A DNA stretch of 64,000 nucleotides from Edaphocola aurantiacus (GCF_019797745.1 NZ_VOSI01000001.1:618928-682927), one strand, 5' to 3'; positions 1 to 8,488 are shown, counted from the stretch's first letter. Program-made: numbers and translations. Notes: a model not told the origin generated them from the letters alone.

Positions 1-273
1 TGCATTCAGGTTGGTGATATAACGCACCTGACCGTCTTTTTCCCATTTGTTACCTCTGATATCGAAACTTACTTTAACGTCCTGTCCTAATTGGAACTGA
101 TCGATCATCGCACAGGCATTGTTCACTAACTGAAAAGAAGCAAAGTTAGTAAAAGTCATGCCCGTATTGGTTTGTTGTGAGATTTCTATCACAAATTCTC
201 TTTTAGAGAAGTTTTCCTTTATTTGCTGGGTAGGCTGTTTCACAATTAATTTACCCGTTACTTCTAAAGCCAT
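1..273 (-). CDS. DUF3127 family protein, C-terminus outside window
   Basis: The reverse strand reads an open frame of 91 codons from an ATG at 273 to the window edge, so the C-terminus is missing. The protein starts MALEVTGKLIVKQ and continues with a KREFVIEISQQ strand and a GQDVKVSFDIRGNKWEKDG segment. This is the pattern of the small DUF3127 family of Bacteroidota, which has an OB-fold-like, single-strand-binding-like appearance. Function is not established. A promoter-like box lies 31-38 bases upstream and supports this start. The next gene upstream on the same strand ends in its own terminator, so this gene is probably transcribed alone. Confidence 0.72.
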   Translation of the reverse strand, partial: MALEVTGKLIVKQPTQQIKENFSKREFVIEISQQTNTGMTFTNFASFQLVNNACAMIDQFQLGQDVKVSFDIRGNKWEKDGQVRYITNLNA

Positions 274-303
274 AGATTCTAAATTAGTATATTATATAAA
301 GCA

Positions 304-311
304 CAAAATTA
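304..311 (-). promoter_or_regulatory. Promoter -7 box for the DUF3127 gene
   Basis: On the minus strand this reads TAATTTTG, a match to the Bacteroidota -7 consensus TAnnTTTG. Transcription would start near 297, about 24 bases before the ATG at 273. Confidence 0.45.
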
Positions 312-332
312 CGATTCTTTCCTAGCAGAGCC

Positions 333-360
333 AAAAAAAGTGCACCCTCTCGGGCGCACT
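333..360 (-). terminator. Intrinsic terminator of the triple-repeat secreted protein gene
   Basis: On the minus strand a nine-pair stem (AGTGC-GCCC against GGG-GCACT, one mismatch) is followed by a run of seven T. It lies 31 bases past the stop codon of the 391-936 gene. Confidence 0.8.
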
Positions 361-390
361 TACAAGTAATATTTATGCACATGATCTGGA

Positions 391-936
391 TTAAAGTTCT
401 GCGTTATACAGAGACTCATCAGACACACGGCGTACACCGTAGAACTGGAAAGATTTTCTTTTATATCCTTTCTTGAAGTATACATCAGTATTTCCTTCTT
501 CCGGCATTGTAATCCAGTCTCTTGTCTTAGGATTATACCAACGGTAAACGTCTACGCGGTTAGCCATACGGGTATTAGATGCATAGAATTGCAGTCTTTT
601 CTCTTTATACCCCATTTTCAGCATCTGATCGTCTGTATACTCATCTTCAGTAACAGAAACCTGATCTTTAGTGGTTGGGTTGAACCAGGAGTATACTGCT
701 ACTCTGTTCACGCCAGGCTCACGAAAAGCATAGAATAGTAAAGTTTTATCTTTATATTTCCAGTTTAACAACTGACCTTCCTGGAACTCATTATCTGCCA
801 AAGTCACATAGGTCTTATCCGTAGGATTGTACCAACGGTATACTGCAATCATTTCAGGATTTTGTTGCGCAAAGGCTGAACTTCCGAAAAACATACCTGC
901 AGCTAACGCAGATAATAGTACAATTCTTTTTTTCAT
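391..936 (-). CDS. Secreted protein with three YRWYNP-type repeats
   Basis: A 181-residue protein with a clear signal peptide (residues 1-23, ending SSAFA). The mature part is three copies of a roughly 40-residue repeat starting near residues 31, 78 and 127. Each begins VYRWYNP or VYSWFNP and ends in a K-x-Y-K-x-K-x-x-x-F-Y pattern. This resembles DUF5648-type repeats that are found in secreted bacterial proteins, but I cannot confirm the family. It has no catalytic motif and no T9SS sorting domain. It stands alone between two regions transcribed separately. A role as a small envelope or extracellular binding protein is inference. Confidence 0.7.
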   Translation of the reverse strand: MKKRIVLLSALAAGMFFGSSAFAQQNPEMIAVYRWYNPTDKTYVTLADNEFQEGQLLNWKYKDKTLLFYAFREPGVNRVAVYSWFNPTTKDQVSVTEDEYTDDQMLKMGYKEKRLQFYASNTRMANRVDVYRWYNPKTRDWITMPEEGNTDVYFKKGYKRKSFQFYGVRRVSDESLYNAEL

Positions 937-1086
937 AATTATTATTAAGATAAAAAATTCTAAATTTCTGCCAAATTACTAAAATATTTGTCTTTAACAA
1001 ACTTTTTCGTTTTTTTTTGAGTCTTATCTGCCCACATAAAAAGGTATCTGAGAAAAGTGGCCTTTATATATGCAAAAAATCTATTA

Positions 1087-1112
1087 TTGGCAATATAAAA
1101 TAGTGATCTTTG
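1087..1112 (+). promoter_or_regulatory. Possible promoter of darB-darA
   Basis: TTGG at 1087-1090 is followed, about 15 bases later, by GATCTTTG at 1105-1112, an imperfect match to TAnnTTTG. The start codon of darB is 46 bases downstream. No other candidate is seen in the 221-base gap. Confidence 0.35.
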
Positions 1113-1157
1113 CACATATTTATGTAATTTGGGCTCCATTTTGAAAAGAGGAATTTT

Positions 1158-2285
1158 ATGCAAGAAGTTTATATCAACAGACTGGCAAAGTATCTACCGA
1201 ACGATCCCATTCCGAACAGCGATATTGAAGAAGTATTAGGATATATCAACGGCAAACCGTCGCGTGCAAAAACGATTGTTTTGCGCAATAACGGTATCAA
1301 AAGCCGCCACTATGCATTTAAAGAAGGAAAATCAACCCATAACAATGCAGAACTGACGGCACTAGCAGTGAAGCAACTGTTTCCGGATGGTCCTGTAGAC
1401 ACTGATCTGCTGACCTGCGGTACAACCTTCCCGGATCAGATCCTGCCTTCCCACGCGGCGATGACACTGGGTTTACTGGATACGCATCCGACTGAAATAT
1501 ACAGTCCTTCCGGTGCCTGTTGCTCCAGCATACAGGGCCTGAAACATGCTTTCCTGTCGATCAAATGCGGAGATGCACACAATGCTGTTGCTACCGGTTC
1601 TGAAAAATTGTCCAATATGATGGATGCTCCGAAATTTGACGGAGAATTTGACAGAACAGATGCGATTGATCAGAACGGATATATTGCTTTCGAAAAAGAT
1701 TTCCTGCGTTATATGCTTTCCGATGGTGCAGCAGCAGCTTATCTTTCCGACCAGGCAAATACAGAGGGCATTTCTCTTCGTATTGACTGGATTGATATGA
1801 CCTCCTACAGCAATGAACTGGAGACTTGTATGTATGCCGGCAGTGATAAAGATGAGCATGGAAATGTGGTGAGCTGGAAAGATATGGATGCCCGCGAATG
1901 GCGCGCACAGAGCGTGTTTGCGGTAAAACAGGATACCCGACTGCTGGGACAATTTATTGTTGCAAAAGGTGTAGGATTCCTGGAGGATATTATTGCCAAA
2001 AGAGGTCTGGATCTTTCCTCATATCAGCATTTCCTTCCCCACCTGTCCTCTAACTTTTTCCGCCAGGAAATCCACAAAGGACTGGCGATTAAAGGACTGG
2101 CAATCCCGGATGAAATCTGGTTTACAAACCTCGACCGTGTAGGTAATGTAGGCTCTGCTTCTCCTTTCCTGATGCTGGAAGAAATCTTCCATTCAGACAA
2201 ATTGAAGAAAGGGGATAAGATACTGATGATGATCCCTGAAAGTGCACGATTTATCTACGCATATATCCAACTTACGGTGGTATAA
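1158..2285 (+). CDS. darB: DarB-like ketoacyl synthase III (dialkylresorcinol/flexirubin type)
   Basis: A 375-residue thiolase-fold protein of the FabH (KAS III) class. The active-site triad is visible: Cys at SGACCSS (Cys121, next to Cys122), His at LPHLSSN (His295) and Asn at DRVGNVGSASP (Asn330). In the characterised DarB family the enzyme joins two fatty-acid-derived thioesters head to head to give a cyclohexanedione. The family assignment rests on the overall pattern and on its partner: 14 bases downstream lies a DarA-like gene, the usual neighbour of DarB. The protein is longer than housekeeping FabH (about 320 residues), as expected for DarB-like enzymes. None of the other flexirubin or aryl-polyene genes are in the window, so the pair is either a stand-alone unit or separated from its cluster. 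Confidence 0.8.
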   Translation: MQEVYINRLAKYLPNDPIPNSDIEEVLGYINGKPSRAKTIVLRNNGIKSRHYAFKEGKSTHNNAELTALAVKQLFPDGPVDTDLLTCGTTFPDQILPSHAAMTLGLLDTHPTEIYSPSGACCSSIQGLKHAFLSIKCGDAHNAVATGSEKLSNMMDAPKFDGEFDRTDAIDQNGYIAFEKDFLRYMLSDGAAAAYLSDQANTEGISLRIDWIDMTSYSNELETCMYAGSDKDEHGNVVSWKDMDAREWRAQSVFAVKQDTRLLGQFIVAKGVGFLEDIIAKRGLDLSSYQHFLPHLSSNFFRQEIHKGLAIKGLAIPDEIWFTNLDRVGNVGSASPFLMLEEIFHSDKLKKGDKILMMIPESARFIYAYIQLTVV

Positions 2286-2299
2286 CCACAACAAACTGT

Positions 2300-3250
2300 A
2301 TGAAAAAAATACTGGTATTGTACTTTACACAAAGCGGACAGATGAAAGACATCCTGTCCGGCTTATGTGCAGACATACAAGATAAAGCGCAGATTGACTT
2401 TGCGCCAATATCACTTGTGAACCCCTACCCTTTTCCCTGGGCACAATACGATACTTTTTTTGATGCGATGCCGGAATCGGTGCTGGGCATTACTTTCCCC
2501 GTAAATCCGATGCCGCAGATCATGGAAAAAGAGTATGACCTGGTGATCCTGGGCTACCAACCCTGGTTCCTCTCTCCGTCCATTCCGTTCAACAGTTTTC
2601 TGCAAAGCGAATGGTCTGCTGTGCTGAAAGGTAAGCCTGTGGTGACGGTAATCGGTTGCCGCAATATGTGGCTGAATGCACAAGAGCGTGTCAAAAACAG
2701 ATTACAGGAACTGAATGCAAGACTGGTAGGTAATATTGCGCTGGATGATAAACATCCTAATATTGCGTCTACGCTTTCTATCGTACGCTGGATGCTGAAG
2801 GGCCAGAAAGAAGCGACTGAAAAGTCTCCTGAAGCAGGTGTATCGATGACGGATATTAAAGCCAGCAAACGCTTTGGCAATACAATCCTTTACTGGCTGC
2901 AGGAACAGCAGGCAGATGATGCACTGCAACCGCAACTACTGGCTGAAGGGGCTATACAATTGCGTCCTAACCTGATTGTTATGGAAGGAAATGGTGCCAG
3001 ATTATTTCCCAACTGGGCTGCAAATGCACGTAAGCTAGGCCTGCCGGGAGATCCAGCAAGGCAGAAGGTATTGAAAAAGTTTAAGGTGGTTTTATTTATT
3101 TCCATCTTTATTCTTTCCCCGGTATCGGGCAGCATGGCCAAACTAAAAACCATTCTGCAGAAGAAGAAGATCATGGATGATCTGCACTACTTCCGCGGTA
3201 TAAAATATATCAAAGGTAAGATCGGTAAAGAAGTTATGCCGGCACACTAA
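2300..3250 (+). CDS. darA: DarA-like flavodoxin-fold aromatase / dialkylresorcinol condensing enzyme
   Basis: A 316-residue protein that opens with a flavodoxin-like nucleotide-binding segment, KKILVLYFTQSGQ, followed by a YDLVILGYQPWFLSPS strand-loop typical of NAD(P)H-dependent flavin reductases. This architecture and length match the Bacteroidota proteins called dialkylresorcinol condensing enzyme DarA, which act with DarB to turn the cyclohexanedione into the aromatic resorcinol. A hydrophobic stretch near residues 265-280 suggests membrane contact close to the C-terminus. It is co-transcribed with darB (14-base gap) and ends just before a strong terminator. The product could be a flexirubin-like pigment precursor or a resorcinol lipid. 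The sequence alone does not decide which. Confidence 0.72.
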   Translation: MKKILVLYFTQSGQMKDILSGLCADIQDKAQIDFAPISLVNPYPFPWAQYDTFFDAMPESVLGITFPVNPMPQIMEKEYDLVILGYQPWFLSPSIPFNSFLQSEWSAVLKGKPVVTVIGCRNMWLNAQERVKNRLQELNARLVGNIALDDKHPNIASTLSIVRWMLKGQKEATEKSPEAGVSMTDIKASKRFGNTILYWLQEQQADDALQPQLLAEGAIQLRPNLIVMEGNGARLFPNWAANARKLGLPGDPARQKVLKKFKVVLFISIFILSPVSGSMAKLKTILQKKKIMDDLHYFRGIKYIKGKIGKEVMPAH

Positions 3251-3251
3251 A

Positions 3252-3290
3252 AATCAAAACGCCCTTATCAATGATAAGGGCGTTTTGATT
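3252..3290 (+). terminator. Strong intrinsic terminator after darA
   Basis: Perfect 18-pair inverted repeat (3252-3269 with 3273-3290, three-base loop) with A-rich and T-rich outer ends, immediately after the darA stop codon. Confidence 0.9.
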
Positions 3291-3345
3291 TTCAAATTGA
3301 GTCTTCTCTTTTAGAGCGCAAGTATGGTTTCCTACTGTCCTGATT

Positions 3346-3424
3346 GCTACCTTTTACCCTGATGCAAAAGGTATCGCAAAAAATAAAGTGTGTATAAATC
3401 TATGGCTAAAAATAGATGTGTCCG
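3346..3424 (+). repeat. Truncated copy A of the 420-bp interspersed repeat
   Basis: About 79 bases match the first part of the repeats at 41262-41680 and 44611-45028. They share the opening hairpin (GCTACCTTTT then GATGCAAAAGGTA), the segment around GTATAAATC, the phrase TGGCTAAAAAT and a final ATGTGTC. It carries more changes than the two full copies and stops after about one fifth of the element. It lies between the darA terminator and the promoter of the next gene. Confidence 0.75.
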
Positions 3425-3465
3425 AAGGCATTAACCTTATTAAAACCCAAAGTCAATCAATGAGT

Positions 3466-3473
3466 TATCTTTG
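3466..3473 (+). promoter_or_regulatory. Promoter -7 box of the outer-membrane barrel gene
   Basis: TATCTTTG, an exact match to the Bacteroidota -7 consensus. Transcription would begin about 10 bases before the ATG at 3492, so the leader is very short. Confidence 0.6.
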
Positions 3474-3491
3474 CAGCATTGAACTATATTG

Positions 3492-4241
3492 ATGATAATG
3501 AATGGTATAAAGGTTTTACAATGCTGTAGTCTTCTCCTCTCTGGTATGGTAACACAGGCGTATGCACAATACAATGACAGCACGCATTACATGACCGGGG
3601 CACAGGCCAGTGGCACTTTTAACAAGACTAATGACGGACTTACAATGCTGTTCAATAACAGTATCAGGGGCGGCATGAAATTCAACAGCTTTGTGATGAA
3701 CGCCAATAGCAGCTGGATCTATGGCAAGACACCTGCTAAGTTGAGTAATAATGACTGGAACACCGCACTGGACTTCAACCTGTATAAAACGCTTCCTCAT
3801 TTTTATTACTGGGGCCTGCTGACGCATACCTCCAGCTATTCCTTAAAAATAAGGAATCAGCTCCAGGGCGGATTGGGTATTGCCTATCGTGTGTGGGACA
3901 AACCTCATTTCCGGGTCAGCATCAGTAATGGCATTATTTATGAAACCAGCAGCATTATCCAGACTGATTCAAGTATACTGAATTATGCCACCTTACGTAA
4001 TTCGCTCAGGATACAATTCAATTATAATTACAAAGAAATATTCAAAATAAGAGGCGTCGGATTCTACCAGCCTTCACTTGAATACCGGAATGATTATATC
4101 CTTAATGCCAATGCCAGCCTGAATGTAAAGCTATGGCGATGGCTCAATTTTACGACTACTGCAAACTATAATAAGATCAGTCGCACGAAGAGGGAAAATT
4201 TCATTTTCACCTATGGATTAACGGCTGAGTATTATTTCTAA
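3492..4241 (+). CDS. DUF481-like outer-membrane beta-barrel protein
   Basis: A protein of about 249 residues with a signal peptide ending near SGMVTQAYAQ. The rest alternates polar and hydrophobic residues in short strands and ends in Y-F, the typical C-terminal signature of outer-membrane barrels. The strand pattern (GLGIAYRVWDKPHFRVSISNG, NSLRIQFNYNYK, LNFTTTANYNKISRTKRE; the last two segments resemble the DUF481 C-terminus) suggests a DUF481 barrel. A TTG at 3489 is also in frame, but the ATG at 3492 (or 3498) fits the promoter at 3466. It stands alone and shares a terminator with the convergent gene. Confidence 0.65.
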   Translation: MIMNGIKVLQCCSLLLSGMVTQAYAQYNDSTHYMTGAQASGTFNKTNDGLTMLFNNSIRGGMKFNSFVMNANSSWIYGKTPAKLSNNDWNTALDFNLYKTLPHFYYWGLLTHTSSYSLKIRNQLQGGLGIAYRVWDKPHFRVSISNGIIYETSSIIQTDSSILNYATLRNSLRIQFNYNYKEIFKIRGVGFYQPSLEYRNDYILNANASLNVKLWRWLNFTTTANYNKISRTKRENFIFTYGLTAEYYF

Positions 4242-4250
4242 AAACGAAAT

Positions 4251-4272
4251 AGGTGCCGGAAAACCGGCACCT
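4251..4272. terminator. Bidirectional terminator between convergent genes
   Basis: Nine-pair perfect stem AGGTGCCGG / CCGGCACCT with an AAAA loop. The minus-strand side is followed by a T-rich tract, so it best serves the 4317-7223 gene but probably stops both. Confidence 0.75.
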
Positions 4273-4316
4273 CTCGCACTCTCTATTTATACAAATCACC
4301 CCCTGAGAGGAGTCTC

Positions 4317-7223
4317 TTATTGCTTGATTACTTTTACCCATTCGGCATGTCCGTCACGGATAATACCAACAAGGTACTGTGCCGCAGGCAGGTTAGCTAA
4401 ACTGATCTGAGCAGTAGCACCTTTAGCAGTTTCCTGCATCAGTACACGGCCACTCATATCCATAACACGGATTACAGATCCGGCTTGTGTGCCCTGTACC
4501 TGTACCAGGTCATTTGTTTGCGTCGGGAATACCTGCAGTGTGCTGTTACAGCTCAACACGGCAGTTCTTACACCACTGTAAGCAATACTGTTATCATGAT
4601 CAACCAGTTTTAATCTGTAGTATGATTTTCCGGAAGCAGCTGTAGCATCTTTATACGTATAATCGCTGTAAGATCCTGTTGCGGTTACGGTAGCAATGGC
4701 AGTAAAGTCACGTCCGTTTTCACTACGTTCTACAACAAAGTGTCTGAAGTTTTTCTCTTCTGCAGATGCCCATTCCAGGGTCACTGCACATTCATTATTT
4801 ACAGTAGCGGTAAATGATATCAACTCTACCGGTAATGGCTGTGTAAAGTTTACGGTATAAGTAGCCGGTGCAGTACTTGACTGTTTTGCCGCATCTACAG
4901 CGGAATAAGTAAAGACTGTTTGCAAGGTACCTGCAGGAGTGTTATTACCCGGTGTTACAGACAACAGTGCCGGATTGTAGTTATATACGGTATCTCCGGC
5001 TTGTACTACATTACCATTATACTTCAATATAAATCCGTTGGTAGGTAAGGTATTGATCACCGCAGCACGGTTATTCCAGTTGGCCTGCACACCATTATTA
5101 TCTTCCATATCAGATCCCTGTAATGGCAGATCAGAGAGACTATAATTTGTTCCCTTAACTGGTGCACCGCTTATATTTTTAGTACGGTTATAGCTCATCG
5201 GTAATCTCTGAAAACCAAAGTTTACTTCAGTAATATCTGTCAGGATGCTTAATGGCGTAACGCCTACTTTACTGGCAATGGTATTCAATAATTGTCCCAA
5301 TAGATTTCCTATTCCGGTATTGCTTCCGGTGAAGGACCAGTTATCTGCAGTAGCCGCAGAGAATACGGAACCATTCATTTGTTTTTTTGTGCTTACGGCA
5401 ACATTATAAGATCCGTATTCCGGTGCGAACAGTACATAGCTACCATCTGCCTGTACAGGACTCTGTGCCAGGATATGATTGTCTGATGGGTCTAACAGGT
5501 AAGCATATAACGGATTATTCGTTAAGGAACTGATCAGTGTACCATCTACCAGGTCATTGGTCAACCCATTGGCATCATTAAAAATTCTACCACTGATTTT
5601 ATAAGAAGATTTCTTCAGGAAGAAGTTATCAAAATAGGCATCATTACCGGCAATATCAGAAGAAGTTACCAGGAAGTAAACCCCATAATCTCCATTATAC
5701 TGCGCAATAAAATCGGTAAATGCCTTGTTCCAGCCAAAGTTTATGCTATCCGTAGCATCGCTCGTAGTCGGCTCTACAGTAATAGATCCCATAGCTGCAG
5801 TATCTCCGGTAGATAATCTTTTTACAAAGTACTTAACTACTGAAGGTTTTGCAACGCTTGCACCCTGCTGCCATTTATTGGCAGACTTCCCGAAGAAGCC
5901 CATTGAGTAGGTATTACCGGCTGCTAATGAAACGGTATCAGCAAATATCACAGCATTCATGCTGCTATCCTGCTGGCCGCTGCCATTCACTGCCAGGAAG
6001 CGGTCGTTCCAGGCTCCGGTAGTCGCACCTGTGGATACGCGCCAACCGTAACTCATATTATTCAGGATACCTTTCAGGCCCAGATTTGGTCCTGCTGTTT
6101 CCAGGAATACGGTACCCAGAAAATCGGTTACCAGGTATTTACCTTCATCCCACAGAAAACCGCTGCTACCGTAGTTTCCACTCTGATAGGTATAGTTAGT
6201 CCCTGTAGCATAACCAGTCACATTGGAATATAATTCCGGATGACTATTGGTTAAGGAAAAGTATTTTGTGTTTGGATGATTTTTAAGGAAAGCATTATCA
6301 CTGGTGTCACTCACACCAAATGTTCCGTTAGCTGCATTGGTAATCAGGTTAGGATATTCCAACAGCTGTGCAGCTGCAGCGGTGGTAGTCGGAGGTAAAA
6401 ATCCGAAATTGATCACACCACCAATGCCATATTGATTTGCCAGTACATTAGAAAAAAGATAGCTACCATCTGCAGCCAGTGCAGGAAAGCTCAGGCCCGA
6501 CTGAGGCATCGGCTCAGTTCTTGGTTGCAGGTTTAAAGAAGGCTTCGCCGTTACCGTAAAGATTTCCAGGCCATCAAGCTCTGATCCGCTGAACTGGTAA
6601 GCACCGGTAAGTCCTGTAGTGCGCGTGGCAACAGGGTCTGCAGCAGCCAGCGATTTCAGCCATACCTTGGTACCGACTACGGGCAGTTCTGTAACTTCTT
6701 TTTTATTATTCAGGTTATAGTCCAGGAATACACTACCACTGATAGAAAAGTCTTCGAACAATTCTGCTTCAGCCAGGTACATTTTCTGGGATGATGTAGT
6801 ATTGACAATACGATAATAGCGATAAGCTGTAGTATTGGTCAGGTTGAAAAATTTACGGGATCCTTGCTGTTCCCAGCTGTTTCCGGATCGGGTGTCTAAG
6901 GTTACATAACCGCTGTTAGCACTGTTTGAGGCTTCAATACGCCAGCTTGAGGGGTTAAAACCGGTTTCTGTAGTGTTCGACAAGGCATAACCTTTGATCG
7001 TTTTTGCACTACCGAGGTCTATACGACAGGTGCCGCTGCTGCTCAGGCTAATGTAAGTGTTCACGGCATTATCAACAACATTAGCTCCATTGGTTCCGGA
7101 ATTGAGTGTGATAGCGGTGCTAGTGGTGGTTGCATCAGTGAGGGGAGTTTGTGCAACAAGGATGGGACCCATTAACGATGCACATAGGCATAGGAATCCC
7201 TTTGAGATAAGTGTACTCTTCAT
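4317..7223 (-). CDS. Large secreted surface protein with discoidin-like and SdrD-B-like domains and T9SS sorting signal
   Basis: A 968-residue protein with a signal peptide (residues 1-25, ending PILVAQ). Residues 30-160 look like an F5/8 type C (discoidin) carbohydrate-binding domain (IDLGSAKTIKGYALSN, SSWRIEASN, YRYYRIVNT). Two SdrD-B/CNA-like segments follow, beginning ISGSVFLDYNLNNKKEV and ISGRIFNDANGLTNDL. A fibronectin-type segment around residue 810 (VELISFTATVNNECAVTLEW) leads into a C-terminal T9SS type A sorting domain (LQVFPTQTNDLVQVQG to EWVKVIKQ). It is expected to cross the outer membrane through T9SS and be anchored or released. No enzymatic domain is recognised, and adhesion is an inference. 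The only promoter-like box is about 340 bases upstream. Confidence 0.82.
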   Translation of the reverse strand: MKSTLISKGFLCLCASLMGPILVAQTPLTDATTTSTAITLNSGTNGANVVDNAVNTYISLSSSGTCRIDLGSAKTIKGYALSNTTETGFNPSSWRIEASNSANSGYVTLDTRSGNSWEQQGSRKFFNLTNTTAYRYYRIVNTTSSQKMYLAEAELFEDFSISGSVFLDYNLNNKKEVTELPVVGTKVWLKSLAAADPVATRTTGLTGAYQFSGSELDGLEIFTVTAKPSLNLQPRTEPMPQSGLSFPALAADGSYLFSNVLANQYGIGGVINFGFLPPTTTAAAAQLLEYPNLITNAANGTFGVSDTSDNAFLKNHPNTKYFSLTNSHPELYSNVTGYATGTNYTYQSGNYGSSGFLWDEGKYLVTDFLGTVFLETAGPNLGLKGILNNMSYGWRVSTGATTGAWNDRFLAVNGSGQQDSSMNAVIFADTVSLAAGNTYSMGFFGKSANKWQQGASVAKPSVVKYFVKRLSTGDTAAMGSITVEPTTSDATDSINFGWNKAFTDFIAQYNGDYGVYFLVTSSDIAGNDAYFDNFFLKKSSYKISGRIFNDANGLTNDLVDGTLISSLTNNPLYAYLLDPSDNHILAQSPVQADGSYVLFAPEYGSYNVAVSTKKQMNGSVFSAATADNWSFTGSNTGIGNLLGQLLNTIASKVGVTPLSILTDITEVNFGFQRLPMSYNRTKNISGAPVKGTNYSLSDLPLQGSDMEDNNGVQANWNNRAAVINTLPTNGFILKYNGNVVQAGDTVYNYNPALLSVTPGNNTPAGTLQTVFTYSAVDAAKQSSTAPATYTVNFTQPLPVELISFTATVNNECAVTLEWASAEEKNFRHFVVERSENGRDFTAIATVTATGSYSDYTYKDATAASGKSYYRLKLVDHDNSIAYSGVRTAVLSCNSTLQVFPTQTNDLVQVQGTQAGSVIRVMDMSGRVLMQETAKGATAQISLANLPAAQYLVGIIRDGHAEWVKVIKQ

Positions 7224-7225
7224 AT

Positions 7226-7241
7226 ACAGCTCATATTTAAA
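7226..7241. repeat. 16-bp direct repeat, copy next to the start codon
   Basis: ACAGCTCATATTTAAA (minus strand TTTAAATATGAGCTGT) lies immediately upstream of the start codon of the 4317-7223 gene. The same 16 bases recur at 7519-7534. Confidence 0.8.
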
Positions 7242-7518
7242 TGCATTATTTAATATATGACTGAAATACCGTACGTTTTATGGCAAGAACTATATGCTCC
7301 TGTTACCAGGAGAAAAAATAATAATGGGTACTTGCTATACATGTTTATTGTAAAGTACTGAACAGCTCTTCAGTCTTTAGCATAATCATATAACATAAAT
7401 TCATGCGATAGTTTTCAATCATAGAAAACTTCCGAATTACCTGCATTATTACATTGAAAAATGTGATGCCTAAGTGTTGTTTCGGTTAAGGGTTGAGTGG
7501 CATATAATAGCTATCAAA

Positions 7519-7534
7519 ACAGCTCATATTTAAA
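7519..7534. repeat. 16-bp direct repeat, promoter-proximal copy
   Basis: Identical to 7226-7241 and 293 bases away. On the minus strand it lies about 38 bases downstream of the TATCTTTG box at 7572. Confidence 0.8.
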
Positions 7535-7571
7535 CAGGCTTATATATACCTTTTTTGTGCTTTAGCGGGTG

Positions 7572-7579
7572 CAAAGATA
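7572..7579 (-). promoter_or_regulatory. Promoter -7 box facing the large T9SS protein gene
   Basis: Minus strand reads TATCTTTG followed by GCACCC, an exact consensus box. If it drives the 4317-7223 gene the untranslated leader is about 340 bases. Confidence 0.5.
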
Positions 7580-7765
7580 GAACCCTCTTTCCTTTAAATT
7601 TGTAGTAAGCCGTGTCAAAAAGTGTAGTATTTTTACTACAGTAACTGTCATTTTTTATACAGTGCAATGCTTATGTCCATTTAAAATCAAATACATTAAC
7701 AATTCACTAGGATTCAATTATGCTTTTTTTATTAACTCAACATTTCGGTAATATCCAGAAAACAA

Positions 7766-7773
7766 TATCTTCG
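7766..7773 (+). promoter_or_regulatory. Promoter -7 box of the LuxR-type regulator gene
   Basis: TATCTTCG, one base off the consensus, 34 bases before the ATG at 7807. The same variant occurs at 63711 in front of another response regulator gene. Confidence 0.45.
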
Positions 7774-7806
7774 TACTCTACGATCCTAGAATTATAATAA
7801 TACCCA

Positions 7807-8445
7807 ATGAAAATTCTTATTGCTGATGATCATTCTGTTGTACGGTTTGGAGTAGGACAGATAGTGAGAAACGTGTATCCAAATGCAGAAATCCTGACGG
7901 CTGTAGATTTCAGTACTATGCTGACTACTATTAAATCTTTTCAGCCAGATCTTATTATTTCTGATATCAATATGCCAGGCTGTGATAATGTTAACCTGGT
8001 AAAGAGAATAAAAGCAGAAAGCAGTACGGCCAAGCTGCTCGTATTTTCTGCCTATGCTGAGGAACTGTATGCGCCCCGCTTGTTGCAGGATGGTGCAGAT
8101 GGTTATCTGCATAAAGATGCTGAGCTGCACGTGATTCATAAGGCACTGAGAGATGTGCTGGATAAAGGCCGATTTGTGAGCCAGAATATGATGAACTATT
8201 TCCTGGATAAAAGCCTTCATAAAAAAGGTGTAGAGCATAATCCGCTCAAACAATTATCCAACAGGGAAATGGAAGTAGCATTGCTATTGTCTCAGGGACT
8301 AGGTATGCTGGAGATCTCCAACACGCTGAACCTGCACTCGAGTACTGTAAGTACTTATAAAAACAGGGTGTTTGAGAAGCTGAATATTTCCAATATTGCC
8401 GATCTGCTTAACCTGATCAGGACTTATCAGAACCCCGATATATAA
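7807..8445 (+). CDS. NarL/LuxR-family response regulator
   Basis: A 212-residue two-domain regulator. The receiver domain (residues 1-120) shows the acidic pair at ADDHS, the phospho-acceptor Asp in LIISDINMPG (about residue 52) and the conserved Lys in GYLHKDAE (about residue 103). The C-terminal LuxR-type helix-turn-helix runs from LSNREMEVALLLSQG to SSTVSTYKNRVFEKLNISN. Its neighbour on the opposite strand, sharing a terminator, is a sensor kinase with an intact H-box, so the two may be partners, though convergent pairs are less certain than operonic ones. It has no recognised target promoter in the window. Confidence 0.9.
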   Translation: MKILIADDHSVVRFGVGQIVRNVYPNAEILTAVDFSTMLTTIKSFQPDLIISDINMPGCDNVNLVKRIKAESSTAKLLVFSAYAEELYAPRLLQDGADGYLHKDAELHVIHKALRDVLDKGRFVSQNMMNYFLDKSLHKKGVEHNPLKQLSNREMEVALLLSQGLGMLEISNTLNLHSSTVSTYKNRVFEKLNISNIADLLNLIRTYQNPDI

Positions 8446-8450
8446 TATTC

Positions 8451-8488
8451 AAACAATAAGGGCCGGTGATCACCGGCCCTTATTGTTT
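8451..8488. terminator. Perfect-stem bidirectional terminator
   Basis: The two 19-base arms (8451-8469 and 8470-8488) are exact reverse complements with A/T-rich ends on both sides. The right end touches the stop codon of the convergent kinase gene. Confidence 0.9.

Larger units (their letters stand above)
7224..7806. other. 583-bp divergent intergenic region
   Basis: It contains no credible gene. Facing left it holds a TATCTTTG box (7572-7579) and two copies of a 16-bp direct repeat (7226-7241 and 7519-7534). Facing right it holds a TATCTTCG box (7766-7773) for the response regulator gene. The 340-base leader left of 7572 is AT-rich. I saw only trivially short frames in it. Confidence 0.6.

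Noticed and set aside
960-1163. 67-codon frame on the minus strand upstream of darB
   Set aside because: It lies in AT-rich promoter sequence, overlaps the darB start, lacks a recognisable family and reads through a promoter-like box.
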